From SOKG01 sp964502665 (GTDB lineage: Bacteria; Chloroflexota; Dehalococcoidia; SZUA-161): a stretch of DNA of 10,962 bases. The number at the start of each line of letters is the position of its first letter. Position 1 is the first letter of the stretch. Position numbers and translations under genes: made by a program. The notes under the pieces were generated by a model. That model was not told where the DNA came from, did no database searches, and was given only the letters and a program-made list of their open reading frames with translations. Shown one piece after another: positions 1 to 7,085 of the stretch. Location: assembly GCA_964502665.1 (NCBI GenBank), contig CAZCXP010000084.1, forward strand, positions 1-10,962. Reading direction: 5' to 3'.

Positions 1-384
1 GAGATGATAGCAGAGGAGGCTGAGGAGCAGCCCGCACCTGTACTGGAGGAAGAGGAAGAGAAGAAGGAAGGACTTGTCCTTTTCCAGGGCACTGTGGAAT
101 TGACGATCCCGCCCCCGGTAGGTTTAGATCGCATGCTGCAACTGCATAAGAACTTGAGGCATATTCCTCAAATAGAAGTGATGAATCTGGGAGTCTCCAA
201 AGATAAAGGTATCACGATCAGGCTCTTCCTAGATACTCCTTTGCCGCTTCTTAAGGTTCTTGGAGATTTTCCCGAAGTAGAGAAGGCAGCAGAGCCGTCA
301 CTGGGTGACAGTGACAAAGGAGATATCCAGAAGGCAGCAGGCAAACCATCTGTCAGAAGAATCATAGTAACTACCCGAAAATAG
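1..384 (+). CDS. C-terminal part of a DivIVA-neighbour paralog (5' end outside window)
   Basis: The reading frame is open from the first base, so this is probably the 3' end of a longer gene; the ATG at position 4 lies in an acidic Glu-rich linker and has no visible ribosome binding site. Residues from about 28 to 92 form a compact domain, beginning GTVELTIPPPVGLDRMLQL and ending near FPEVEKA, with alternating strand/helix character. A short basic tail, RRIIVTTRK, follows a variable linker. The same domain, linker and tail close the next gene (687-1943), so the two are tandem paralogs. The domain's function is not known to me; its predicted strand-helix-strand-strand-helix pattern would fit a small ferredoxin-like regulatory or oligomerisation fold, which is inference. 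The missing upstream part would be expected to hold the DivIVA-like head and coiled coil seen in the neighbour. Confidence 0.7.
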   Translation, partial: EMIAEEAEEQPAPVLEEEEEKKEGLVLFQGTVELTIPPPVGLDRMLQLHKNLRHIPQIEVMNLGVSKDKGITIRLFLDTPLPLLKVLGDFPEVEKAAEPSLGDSDKGDIQKAAGKPSVRRIIVTTRK

Positions 385-686
385 ACCACGGCCGGGGCGT
401 CTTCCTAAGGTGGCCAAGAATGCGTGCGCAACCCCACCAGTTGAACCGGTTGGCATCCCGGCATACTGACGAATCTCTACAATAGCCATCAGCCCAGTTA
501 TCTCGACCAGCGCGAATTCCTATCGGTTTCTCTGAAAGCCCTTTGCCTAATCAGGCCATATCCCCCCAAACGGGCCTGCACGGAGCAGAACCAAATTCCT
601 ACTACAACAAGTACTAAAATCTCATTGCGAACTAGTACAGACTTCATCAAAATCAAAGTAGCGCAGCCACACAGGACATCAACGCT
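385..686. other. Intergenic region between the two paralogs
   Basis: About 300 bases separate the paralogs. I see no convincing gene: the minus-strand frames here and into 687 onwards have no family resemblance and no good ribosome binding site. The only supported signal is a weak promoter-like pair near the 3' end (625-653). No intrinsic terminator with a T-tract follows the upstream gene. Confidence 0.5.
625..653 (+). promoter_or_regulatory. Possible sigma70-type promoter for the DivIVA-like gene
   Basis: TTGCGA (625-630) and CAAAAT (648-653) are separated by 17 bases. Each hexamer matches four of six consensus positions. A start about seven bases downstream would give a leader of roughly 27 nt before the ATG at 687. 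Spacing is ideal but the hexamers are weak, so this is tentative. Confidence 0.3.
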
Positions 687-1943
687 ATGGATACAGAAAA
701 GGAGCTCTGGGGACGCAAGTTCAAGATAGTCAAGAACGGGCTGGATGAGACGGAAGTGTACTCCTTTGTTGACAGCTTGACAAATCAATATGGCAACCTG
801 GCCAAACAACTTGAGCATCTGGATGCTCTGGTTAGCAGACTGGCATACCAATATACTCACCTTGCAGGCAAACTGGAACACCTGGATTCCCCCGCAAACC
901 AGCTTACGGAGAGGCACGCAGCCGAGGTTGATGGGGGCGAACCGGAGCGCCTGGAATTGCTCAGAACCCCCTCAAATGGGCACACAACCGAGGTTGAACG
1001 TGACAAACTGGAGAACATTGATTCTCTCACCAGGTTCGCAGAGAGGACTATTATCGAGGCTGCCAAGCAGGCAAATAGCATTAGGACCGAAATAGAGGAA
1101 AAGGCGAAGGCCAAAGCTATGAGCATTATCGCACGCGCTGAAGAAAGAGGTCGAGCGGAAGCGGATGCAATCATCGCCGAAACTGAAATGCGAGCCAAAG
1201 AGAGGGGAGAGGAAATAATCGCAGCAGCACAACAAGAAGCTCAAGAGCTAATCAAGGCCGCGCAACAGACCATCGAAGCAGTCGAGGCCCCAGCCCGAGA
1301 TGAAGCTGAGCAGGAGGCACAGGGTATTCTGAGAGAAGCGAAGAAAAGGGCAGAGGAAGGCGCTCAGCTTGTTAACCAGGAAGCTGAGCAACTACTGGCG
1401 AAAGGCAAGCCAGTAAGCAAAGATGAGATAAGAGGGGCATTCGAGAATATTCATCACAACCTACTTTCACTCGTAGAGGTCTTTGAAAAACCTCCAGCCA
1501 GGTCAACAAAAAAGGGGAGCGCAGTACCCGAGCGCTCCGAAACAGAAGCAGCCGCACATATGCAAAGCGAAACGACAACTGACGAGACAGAGGAGCAGCA
1601 TCCACCTAGCCAACAAGAGGAAGAAGGAAACCCCGACCTTTTCTCCAGCACCGTGGAACTAGCACTCCCGCCTCCCGTAAGTCTAGATCGAATGCTGCAA
1701 CTCCACAAACATCTCAAACAGACTCCTCACATAGATGTCTTGAATCTGGGAGGCTCGGTAGACAAAGGTATAACAATTAGAGTCCTTGTACAGGAACCTA
1801 CCCCCCTTCTGGAGGTCATCGGGGAGATGCCCGAAGTGGACCAAGCCTCAGAGGAACACCCTGATGCTGATAAGACAGTTCCCGGTCGACAAACGGGAGA
1901 GGACGCTCCCATCAGAAGGATCATAATAACTACTAAGGAATAG
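687..1943 (+). CDS. DivIVA-like coiled-coil protein with paralog-shared C-terminal domain
   Basis: A 418-residue cytoplasmic protein with no signal peptide or membrane segment. Residues 12-30 (FKIVKNGLDETEVYSFVDS) resemble the N-terminal lipid-binding/crossover motif of DivIVA/GpsB proteins, which recruit division and wall-growth factors to curved or polar membrane. Residues 31-72 are two 21-residue repeats. Residues about 113-240 are an Ala/Glu/Lys/Arg-rich coiled coil like F-type ATP synthase subunit b. An acidic, low-complexity linker (about 270-315) leads to a compact domain (319-388) and a basic tail (RRIIITTKE), both shared with the preceding partial gene. The start is supported by AGGA at 673-676, ten bases upstream. 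The stop lies four bases from the stop of the convergent gene. A role as a polar or envelope scaffold is inferred from the head motif; the alternative is an unrelated coiled-coil adaptor. Confidence 0.65.
   Translation: MDTEKELWGRKFKIVKNGLDETEVYSFVDSLTNQYGNLAKQLEHLDALVSRLAYQYTHLAGKLEHLDSPANQLTERHAAEVDGGEPERLELLRTPSNGHTTEVERDKLENIDSLTRFAERTIIEAAKQANSIRTEIEEKAKAKAMSIIARAEERGRAEADAIIAETEMRAKERGEEIIAAAQQEAQELIKAAQQTIEAVEAPARDEAEQEAQGILREAKKRAEEGAQLVNQEAEQLLAKGKPVSKDEIRGAFENIHHNLLSLVEVFEKPPARSTKKGSAVPERSETEAAAHMQSETTTDETEEQHPPSQQEEEGNPDLFSSTVELALPPPVSLDRMLQLHKHLKQTPHIDVLNLGGSVDKGITIRVLVQEPTPLLEVIGEMPEVDQASEEHPDADKTVPGRQTGEDAPIRRIIITTKE
777..902 (+). repeat. Two tandem 63-bp repeats encoding 21-residue heptad units
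   Basis: Residues 31-51 and 52-72 of the DivIVA-like protein follow the same pattern, L(T/A)xQYxxLAxxLEHLD plus five variable residues. Each unit is exactly three heptads. A degenerate continuation (LTERHAAEV, then LENIDSLT) follows. The DNA copies have diverged, so this is an old duplication rather than a slippage-prone array. Confidence 0.6.
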
Positions 1944-1947
1944 GATA

Positions 1948-2787
1948 CTAGCTATCCGCCCTCTCCATAGCTCGACTCGTGCCAAGCTCAGCTGGCTGGT
2001 AGCTATCGCGCCAGGGAGTTATCCTCAGGTTTTCCAGCTTTGGAAGCCTGTCCCTTAGAATCACTGCTCGATCGTGAGCATCTTTCGAGCGTTCGAGCGC
2101 CTCTTGAAGTCTCAATCCTGCATTTGGGGGAACTTTTTCAGCCAACCTTACCAACACCATCTCCTGATTCGAGGTCAACCCTACTAGCTTGGCGACCATT
2201 TCCTCCTTGAGTGACTTGTTCCGTTCCACCAAGTCAATTGCTCGGCCTGTTTCATCACTCATCACCTTCAGAACGGACTGGGAAATACTGCGTCCTCTCT
2301 CAGCCAACGACTCAATCTCTTTAATCCTACGCTCAGCGAACTTTATGTGGAGGTTGGCCTTGGCTTCATCGCCAAAGGTGAAAAATGCTTGCACCTTCTC
2401 AGTCGCCATTTTCACCGGGTAGAGCACATCTCCGGGTAAGCTATCTGATGATGCCGCTACCGTGCCGCCGCCAGCTAGAAAGAGAGCCAGGACCACAGCT
2501 ATAGCCACAGCCCAGCGCCGCTGCCAGCTCCAGAATGGCACACGGCGTCTTTCCTTCTTCTCTCCTCTGGCGGCGAGTGCCGACAGCAATCGGGCTTTAG
2601 CCACCTGCCGAAACTCAGGGCGAGGCTCAATAGAGTAGGCTGCTCTGATGGAGAGGGCTGCTCTGAGAAGAGGCTCAAGCTCTGCCGCCTGCTCAGGATA
2701 GCTTTCCAGGCACTGCTCGATGCCCTCACCCCTCAGCGTGATGCGGTCGAGACATGTATCTAGAGTATCCTCAAAGCGTCTATTCAT
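1948..2787 (-). CDS. DUF5667-like single-pass membrane protein, probable ECF sigma factor partner
   Basis: A 279-residue protein. Residues 1-72 are a helical cytoplasmic part. Residues 80-92 are strongly basic and lead into one membrane helix at about 91-112 (WAVAIAVVLALFLAGGG). Next comes the DUF5667-type signature SLPGDVLYPVKMATEKV (116-132), then AERRIKEIESLAERG and further helices, predicted outside the membrane. I chose the ATG at 2787 over an upstream in-frame ATG because it overlaps the sigma-factor stop by 8 nt (ATGAATAG), a typical translational-coupling arrangement; the upstream extension lies inside the sigma gene. The layout (cytosolic helix bundle, one membrane pass, outer sensor-like region, coupling to an ECF sigma gene) fits an anti-sigma or sigma-regulating protein. 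I see no zinc-binding HxxxCxxC anti-sigma motif, so the role is inferred from context. Confidence 0.75.
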   Translation of the reverse strand: MNRRFEDTLDTCLDRITLRGEGIEQCLESYPEQAAELEPLLRAALSIRAAYSIEPRPEFRQVAKARLLSALAARGEKKERRRVPFWSWQRRWAVAIAVVLALFLAGGGTVAASSDSLPGDVLYPVKMATEKVQAFFTFGDEAKANLHIKFAERRIKEIESLAERGRSISQSVLKVMSDETGRAIDLVERNKSLKEEMVAKLVGLTSNQEMVLVRLAEKVPPNAGLRLQEALERSKDAHDRAVILRDRLPKLENLRITPWRDSYQPAELGTSRAMERADS

Positions 2788-3325
2788 GATTGCTCCAGCC
2801 GGAGAGCTTCCTACGTAGCGTCGCCAAAGCACTGTGCTGCAGGGCTTTTACCGCCCCTGGGCTCTTCCTCAGTACGTTAGCAACCTCAGAAATTGACAGC
2901 CCGCCAGCAAAGCGCAACTCAATCACATCCCGCTGCGCTTGAGTGAGCTGGCCCGTTGCCTGAATCAACTGGCGTATGTCAGAGTTCCTCTCTGCTGCCC
3001 TTTCTGGGTCGATGGTGTCGCTCACCAGGGACTCATTCAGAGGCAATGTCCTTTTCGACTTATCGGTCCTCCGGTAGTCGATAACTCGGTTGCGGGCGAT
3101 ACGAAATAGCCACGATGAAATTGGCGCCCCGCGCCATTTGAAAGACGGGCTGGATTCCAGCGCCTTAAGGAAAACCTGTGCTGTCAAGTCCTCCGCCTCC
3201 GTTCGGTTCTGCACCCTGAGGGCGATGTAACGGTAAATCCTAGGAAAGTACTCTTCGTAAAGCCTGGCCCAGGTCTCAGGGTCCCGCTTCTTCAACCCCT
3301 GGGCAAAGGTCTCCTCGTCCTGCAC
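2780..3325 (-). CDS. ECF-family RNA polymerase sigma factor
   Basis: A 181-residue protein of usual ECF length. Region 2 spans about residues 20-90, with AEDLTAQVFLKAL (core RNA polymerase contact and -10 recognition) and WLFRIARNRVIDYRR. Region 4 spans about 126-176, with LTQAQRDVIELRF and the helix-turn-helix LSISEVANVLRKSPGAVKALQ, which contacts the -35 element. The short acidic linker between them has no extra domain. The start is a GTG supported by AAGGAG (3332-3337) six bases upstream. The gene has its own upstream promoter and overlaps the following membrane-protein gene by 8 nt, so the two are co-translated. It probably directs a small envelope- or stress-related regulon. The secreted protein gene just upstream may be a target or co-regulated gene, but nothing in the sequence proves it. 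Confidence 0.93.
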   Translation of the reverse strand: MQDEETFAQGLKKRDPETWARLYEEYFPRIYRYIALRVQNRTEAEDLTAQVFLKALESSPSFKWRGAPISSWLFRIARNRVIDYRRTDKSKRTLPLNESLVSDTIDPERAAERNSDIRQLIQATGQLTQAQRDVIELRFAGGLSISEVANVLRKSPGAVKALQHSALATLRRKLSGWSNHE

Positions 3326-3331
3326 CCGCGG

Positions 3332-3337
3332 CTCCTT
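3332..3337 (-). promoter_or_regulatory. Ribosome binding site fixing the GTG start of the sigma factor
   Basis: AAGGAG on the minus strand ends six bases before the GTG at 3325. No in-frame ATG nearby has comparable support. Confidence 0.75.
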
Positions 3338-3357
3338 CCCTGCAATCGGTATCCGCC

Positions 3358-3386
3358 AGTATAACCCAGGGAAGGGGGCGGGTAAA
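3358..3386 (-). promoter_or_regulatory. Sigma70-type promoter of the sigma factor operon
   Basis: On the minus strand, TTTACC (3381-3386) and TATACT (3358-3363) are separated by exactly 17 bases. The -10 matches five of six consensus positions. Transcription would start near 3351, giving a leader of about 25 nt that contains the AAGGAG site. This implies basal housekeeping transcription; I see no GGAAC-type ECF promoter that would indicate autoregulation. Confidence 0.5.
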
Positions 3387-3481
3387 CCTTCAGCTAAGGG
3401 GAACCATGTTCTCCGTCAATCGAGGCCAGGCGCAGGCCTCCGGTGCCGAGCCGACCCCTGGCTTAAGGATGAACTTCATCG

Positions 3482-4153
3482 CTAAAACCGGTCTCGCCAG
3501 TTTTCAAACCTCTGCTCGAACCTCTCCACCATCCGCTCAAAATGTTTCACATCGGGAGCGAGCGCAAACGGGCTCTTCTCAAGAAACCATCCCAGGTGAA
3601 GGCCAGGGCAATAAGTCGAAAGGAGGGGCCGGCATTCGCTGATGGTCACCGTTACAGATTGCCCTTGCTCAATCCCGGTGGTATCGACGCCCGAGTTTGA
3701 TAGGTCTATGGTAAACGTCTTGCCCTCGCCGATGCCCACAGTGATTTCCTGGCCGCTGGCTCCGGTCACGTTGCCCTCAAGCTTAAGGCAGAAGGGCTTC
3801 TGTGGCACCTCGAACAGAATCACAGCCTCCGCTACGCCATCCTCGATGCACACCGCTATCCAGTCGCCGTCATCAAGACTGTCAAGGGTGACCTCCTGCC
3901 ACGGTGCCACCCAGGCCCTATAATCGGTATCCTCGTCCACCGTTACCACAACCGGCGTGTCCCCATCCCTGGGCACCAGATTGATTACGTCACCTGTGGG
4001 ATCCCCTTGAATCTCGCCCAGCAGCCACTCGTCGCAGAACAGACCTGGTAAGGTTTTGCAATTCCCATTGCCCTGTGCATAGGCGCTCGTTATCCCCACG
4101 CCCAGGGCCACAATGGCCACCACCACACCAAGGATCAGCAATACCTTCTTCAT
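3482..4153 (-). CDS. Secreted DUF5666-like protein with six cysteines
   Basis: A 223-residue protein with a clear Sec signal peptide: MKK, a hydrophobic core (residues 4-20) and an AYA-Q cleavage site after residue 26. The mature part holds two beta-rich segments (about 43-115 and 124-174), each of the form 'G-x-(I/V) ... strand ... turn ... GD/GQ-x-(I/V)-x-V', resembling tandem DUF5666-type OB-like repeats. Six cysteines (32, 40, 102, 122, 174, 182) could form three disulfides after export. The C-terminus (about 200-223) is an amphipathic, charged helix. The start is fixed by AAAGGAGGT (4158-4166), whose end lies about four bases from the ATG. It lies upstream of, and co-directional with, the sigma factor operon across a 156-nt gap holding the sigma promoter. 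Function unknown; an extracytoplasmic or surface role is inferred. The family assignment is by pattern only. Confidence 0.75.
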   Translation of the reverse strand: MKKVLLILGVVVAIVALGVGITSAYAQGNGNCKTLPGLFCDEWLLGEIQGDPTGDVINLVPRDGDTPVVVTVDEDTDYRAWVAPWQEVTLDSLDDGDWIAVCIEDGVAEAVILFEVPQKPFCLKLEGNVTGASGQEITVGIGEGKTFTIDLSNSGVDTTGIEQGQSVTVTISECRPLLSTYCPGLHLGWFLEKSPFALAPDVKHFERMVERFEQRFENWRDRF

Positions 4154-4453
4154 GTCGACCTCCTTTGTTTACTGCGGTCAAGATGCCCCTCTGGCACTAG
4201 CCGTCATTATCATTCACTGCCGCTGTTGCCACCTCCTGGCTTGTTTTTTGGCCGCTGTTACTTAAAACGAAAAAGTCCTCAAAAGGTTAGCCCCAAAAAG
4301 GTCAAATCAACAGCCTGGCACTGCTAAGAAAAGCGCCGCCCCATCTGTTGTATTGCACAAAGCGCCCTGCCCTGCTATAGTAGTCGCCACCAACAACCAC
4401 CAGGAGTCATAGCCGCTGGTCTCCCAGAGCGTAGCAATCAAGGAATCCGAAAA
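4154..4453. other. Divergent intergenic region
   Basis: This 300-base region separates the minus-strand secreted-protein gene from the plus-strand CoA-transferase gene. It contains the ribosome binding site of the former (4158-4166) and a good promoter for the latter (4353-4381). On the minus side there is a GATAAT-like -10 but no matching -35 at normal spacing, so I do not call a promoter there. Confidence 0.55.
4353..4381 (+). promoter_or_regulatory. Sigma70-type promoter of the CoA-transferase operon
   Basis: TTGCAC (4353-4358) and TATAGT (4376-4381) are separated by exactly 17 bases. Four and five of six bases match consensus. A start near 4388 gives a leader of about 65 nt before the first CoA-transferase gene. 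No operator-like palindrome overlaps it. Confidence 0.55.
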
Positions 4454-5689
4454 ATGGGGGTGGAAATCATGGCAGAGCAAGCGTTATCAGATGTCAAAGT
4501 GCTGGATTTGACTTGGCACATCGCCGGTCCCTACTGCACCAAGCTGTTGGCTGACTTCGGGGCAGACGTGATCAAGATCGAGAAGCCGGGCGAGGGGGAT
4601 CCTGCAAGGGGAATGGGCCCTTTCTTCCAGGATGACCCCCATGCAGAGAAGAGCGGGCTCTTTCTTCATCTCAACACCAACAAGAAGGGGATCACCCTCA
4701 ACCTGAAGAGCGCCACGGGAAAGAAAATCCTCAAGCAATTGGTGAGCGATGCAGACATCCTGGTGGAGAGCTTCAGCCCCCGTGTTATGCCCAGCCTCGG
4801 ATTGGATTACGAAACCCTGGGGGCAATAAACCCCAAGCTGGTGATGGTCTCGATATCCAACTTCGGGCAGAGCGGCCCCTACCGCGATTTCAAGGCTTCG
4901 GAGATCGTTGAATATGCCATGGGCGGCGAAATGTACTCCACAGGCATAGCCGACAGGGAACCCCTGAAGCTAGGAGGAAACGTCGTTCAGTATCAGGCAG
5001 GGACCGTGGCGGCAGTAGCCACCATGGGTGCCCTTTACACCGCGGAGCTTCAGGGAACCGGCCAGCAGGTAGACGTCTCTATTATGGAGACACAGGCGGG
5101 GGGTGGCGATAGAAGAATCTTCTACCTCCTGGGCTACGCTTGTGCCGGGGCGATAACGACTCGCTGGCCGCCGCCGCGGGAGTCTGTGAGGATGGTTATT
5201 CTCCCTCAGGGTGTCTATCCCTGCAAAGACGGCTTCATCAACACCCTCAGCCTGCCCCAGTGGTGGCCAAGATACCTCGAGGCAATGGAGATGCCCGAAC
5301 TGAAGGATGAACCTAGATTTCAGAATATCTTCAGCGTCGAGGCCGGCCTGGAGTTCGATGCCCTCTGGTACTCCTGGCTTGCCGATCATACCAAGGATGA
5401 GCTCTTTGAGAAGTTCCTCAAGGTCAACATCGCCAGCGCTCCGCTGAACAGCCCTGGGGACGTGGTCAAAAATCATCATCTTAAGGCAAGGGGGTTCTTC
5501 GCAGAAATCGACCATCCAGAAACAGGCAAGGTCGTCTATCCCGGAGCACCCTTCAAGATGACAGAGACGCCCTGGCAAGCGAGGCAGCCGGCTCCTCTCT
5601 TGGGGCAACATAATGAAGAGATATACGGCAAGCTCCTGGGATACGCCCGAGAAGACCTGGTGAAGCTCCGGGAGAGCGGGGTTATCTAA
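4454..5689 (+). CDS. Family III CoA-transferase (CaiB/BaiF), catalytic Asp replaced by Gln
   Basis: A 411-residue protein of usual family length. Family III enzymes move CoA between carboxylic acids through an aspartyl-CoA thioester in an interlocked-ring dimer. Family marks are VLDLTWHIAGPYCTKLLADFG (16-36), DVIKIEKPGEGDPARG (38-53), ADILVESFSP (100-109), and near the C-terminus YPGAPFKM and LLGQHNEEIYG. Ungapped alignment back from the GTGQQVDV motif to Oxalobacter formyl-CoA transferase places Gln179 where that enzyme has nucleophile Asp169. This protein therefore probably cannot form the aspartyl thioester alone. The next gene, 27 bases downstream, is a second family III protein that keeps the Asp, so a heteromeric enzyme is likely. 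The start at 4454 has AAGGA at 4440-4444; an in-frame ATG at 4469 is a possible alternative. The substrate is unknown. Confidence 0.9.
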   Translation: MGVEIMAEQALSDVKVLDLTWHIAGPYCTKLLADFGADVIKIEKPGEGDPARGMGPFFQDDPHAEKSGLFLHLNTNKKGITLNLKSATGKKILKQLVSDADILVESFSPRVMPSLGLDYETLGAINPKLVMVSISNFGQSGPYRDFKASEIVEYAMGGEMYSTGIADREPLKLGGNVVQYQAGTVAAVATMGALYTAELQGTGQQVDVSIMETQAGGGDRRIFYLLGYACAGAITTRWPPPRESVRMVILPQGVYPCKDGFINTLSLPQWWPRYLEAMEMPELKDEPRFQNIFSVEAGLEFDALWYSWLADHTKDELFEKFLKVNIASAPLNSPGDVVKNHHLKARGFFAEIDHPETGKVVYPGAPFKMTETPWQARQPAPLLGQHNEEIYGKLLGYAREDLVKLRESGVI

Positions 5690-5716
5690 GCACGGGATTG
5701 GAAGGAGGTTAGGAAC

Positions 5717-7045
5717 ATGACTAAGCTGCCGTTGGAAGGAGTGAGGGTTGTGGACATAACGGTGGTGGCTGCCGGCCCTTTTGGAACTATGCTCCTGGCA
5801 GACCTCGGGGCCGAGGTTATACGGGTGGAGTCGGTCCATCACTTTCCCCCGGCTACCAGGGGGTGGATGCCCAGACCACCCCAATTCCTCGTCCCCACTA
5901 CCGGGGCGACATTCGGAGGCACCGGAGGGCTACAGACCTATGTGGATCACTGGGCGGGTGACCGGCCCTGGGATCGTTGGTGCCTGTTTAATGCCCTGAA
6001 CCGGAACAAGCTGAGCTGCTGCATCGATCTCACAAGACCCCAGGGGATAGACGTCTTCAAGAGGCTAGTAAAAACGAGCGATGTCTTCTTTGAGAGCAAT
6101 GCCGCTGCCACAGTGGAGAAGCTGGGCATAACCTATGACGTTCTCAAAGAAGTGAAGCAAGACATCATCTATCTCAGCATGCCCGGCCTCGGTTGTAGCG
6201 GCCCCCACAAGTATTGTACCGTGTTCGGTGCCCAGCTTCAGGCCCTGGCCAGCCATACCTGGCTAACACGTTATCCCGACCTCGACTACACTACAACCCA
6301 GTCGCTCCTGTTTCACTGCGATTTTGCCTCCGGCGCCACCGCTGCCTTCGCCATCCTCTGCGCCCTGCGCTACCGCAACCGTACAGGAAAGGGACAGTTC
6401 ATCGACCTGGCACAGATCGAAACCGTGATACCCCATCTCGGCGAGGCAATCATGGACTACACTATGAACAGCAGGGTTCAGGAGCCCATGGGAAATCGCC
6501 ATCCCTCCATGGCTCCCCACGGGGTCTACCGGTGCTACGGGGAGGATAGGTGGGTGGTGATCTCCGTCTCCTCAGAAGAGGAATGGCAGGGTCTATGCCG
6601 TGCCCTGGGCAATCCCTCCTGGTGCAAAGAGGAGAGGTTTTCCACTATGGCGGGGCGACTGGAGAACCAGGACGAGCTGGACAGGTATATAGAGGAGTGG
6701 ACGTGTTGCCATGACCACTACGACGTAATGTACATCCTGCAAAAAGAGGGTGTACCAGCAGGCCCGGTGCTGGACGACAGGGATGCCTATCATGATGCCC
6801 AATTGCAGTGCCGCGGTTTCTTTGAGGTAGTCAGCCACCGGGAGGCAGGCACCCACCGCTATCCGGGGATGTTATGGAAGATGGGCAAGACTCCACTCAG
6901 CATACGCAAGCCACCACCATGCCTCGGCGAACACAACGATCATGTTTTCAAAGATGTGATCGGCATGTCCGACGATGAGATCGCTGAGTTGGAAAAGGAA
7001 CAGATAATAGGGGGTGATGAGTACCTCGTCGAATCCATTTTCTAA
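5717..7045 (+). CDS. Family III CoA-transferase (CaiB/BaiF), catalytic Asp present
   Basis: A 442-residue protein. Family motifs are VVDITVVAAGPFGTMLLADLG (11-31; first 20 typical of the Rossmann start), AEVIRVES, SDVFFESNAAATVEKLG (121-137), GNRHPSMAPHGVYRC (259-273), EGVPAGPVLD and LGEHNDHVF. Asp202, in CDFASGATAAF, aligns without gaps to nucleophile Asp169 of formyl-CoA transferase when both are measured back from the TGKGQ motif. It follows AAGGAGGT (5702-5709), seven bases upstream of the ATG. Between residues 50 and 90 there is an insertion relative to its neighbour, rich in Pro, Gly and Trp, which could shape the acyl pocket. With the preceding Asp-less paralog it probably forms one heteromeric transferase, like two-gene systems such as benzylsuccinate CoA-transferase BbsEF. 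Its 3' end is echoed by a decayed copy at 7703-7810. Confidence 0.92.
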   Translation: MTKLPLEGVRVVDITVVAAGPFGTMLLADLGAEVIRVESVHHFPPATRGWMPRPPQFLVPTTGATFGGTGGLQTYVDHWAGDRPWDRWCLFNALNRNKLSCCIDLTRPQGIDVFKRLVKTSDVFFESNAAATVEKLGITYDVLKEVKQDIIYLSMPGLGCSGPHKYCTVFGAQLQALASHTWLTRYPDLDYTTTQSLLFHCDFASGATAAFAILCALRYRNRTGKGQFIDLAQIETVIPHLGEAIMDYTMNSRVQEPMGNRHPSMAPHGVYRCYGEDRWVVISVSSEEEWQGLCRALGNPSWCKEERFSTMAGRLENQDELDRYIEEWTCCHDHYDVMYILQKEGVPAGPVLDDRDAYHDAQLQCRGFFEVVSHREAGTHRYPGMLWKMGKTPLSIRKPPPCLGEHNDHVFKDVIGMSDDEIAELEKEQIIGGDEYLVESIF

Positions 7046-7071
7046 ACCTATCTTTTGCGACATTGCTAGAG

Positions 7072-7078
7072 AAGGGAG
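7072..7078 (+). promoter_or_regulatory. Ribosome binding site choosing the start of the small Cys-rich gene
   Basis: AAGGGAG lies seven bases before the ATG at 7086. The in-frame ATG at 7080 is too close to it, and the upstream ATG at 7014 lies inside the CoA-transferase gene with no ribosome binding site. Confidence 0.65.
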
Positions 7079-7085
7079 AATGAGA

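Noticed and set aside
498..917. Minus-strand open frame of 139 codons
   Set aside because: It is largely antisense to the DivIVA-like gene, with Cys/Val-rich translation mirroring the repeats on the other strand and no start signal.
3395..3425. GGAAC element near the sigma gene as a possible ECF autoregulatory promoter
   Set aside because: It is on the opposite strand to the sigma gene and its possible -10 (CGTC) is far too close; a normal sigma70-type promoter explains the region better.
3422..3440. Hairpin GAGGCC/GGCCTC between the secreted-protein and sigma genes
   Set aside because: The 6-bp stem lacks a T-tract on either strand, so I do not call it a terminator.
4970..5884. Long minus-strand open frame (304 codons)
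   Set aside because: It lies antisense to the two CoA-transferase genes, whose protein motifs are unmistakable, and its translation is Pro/His/Cys-rich with no family resemblance or ribosome binding site.
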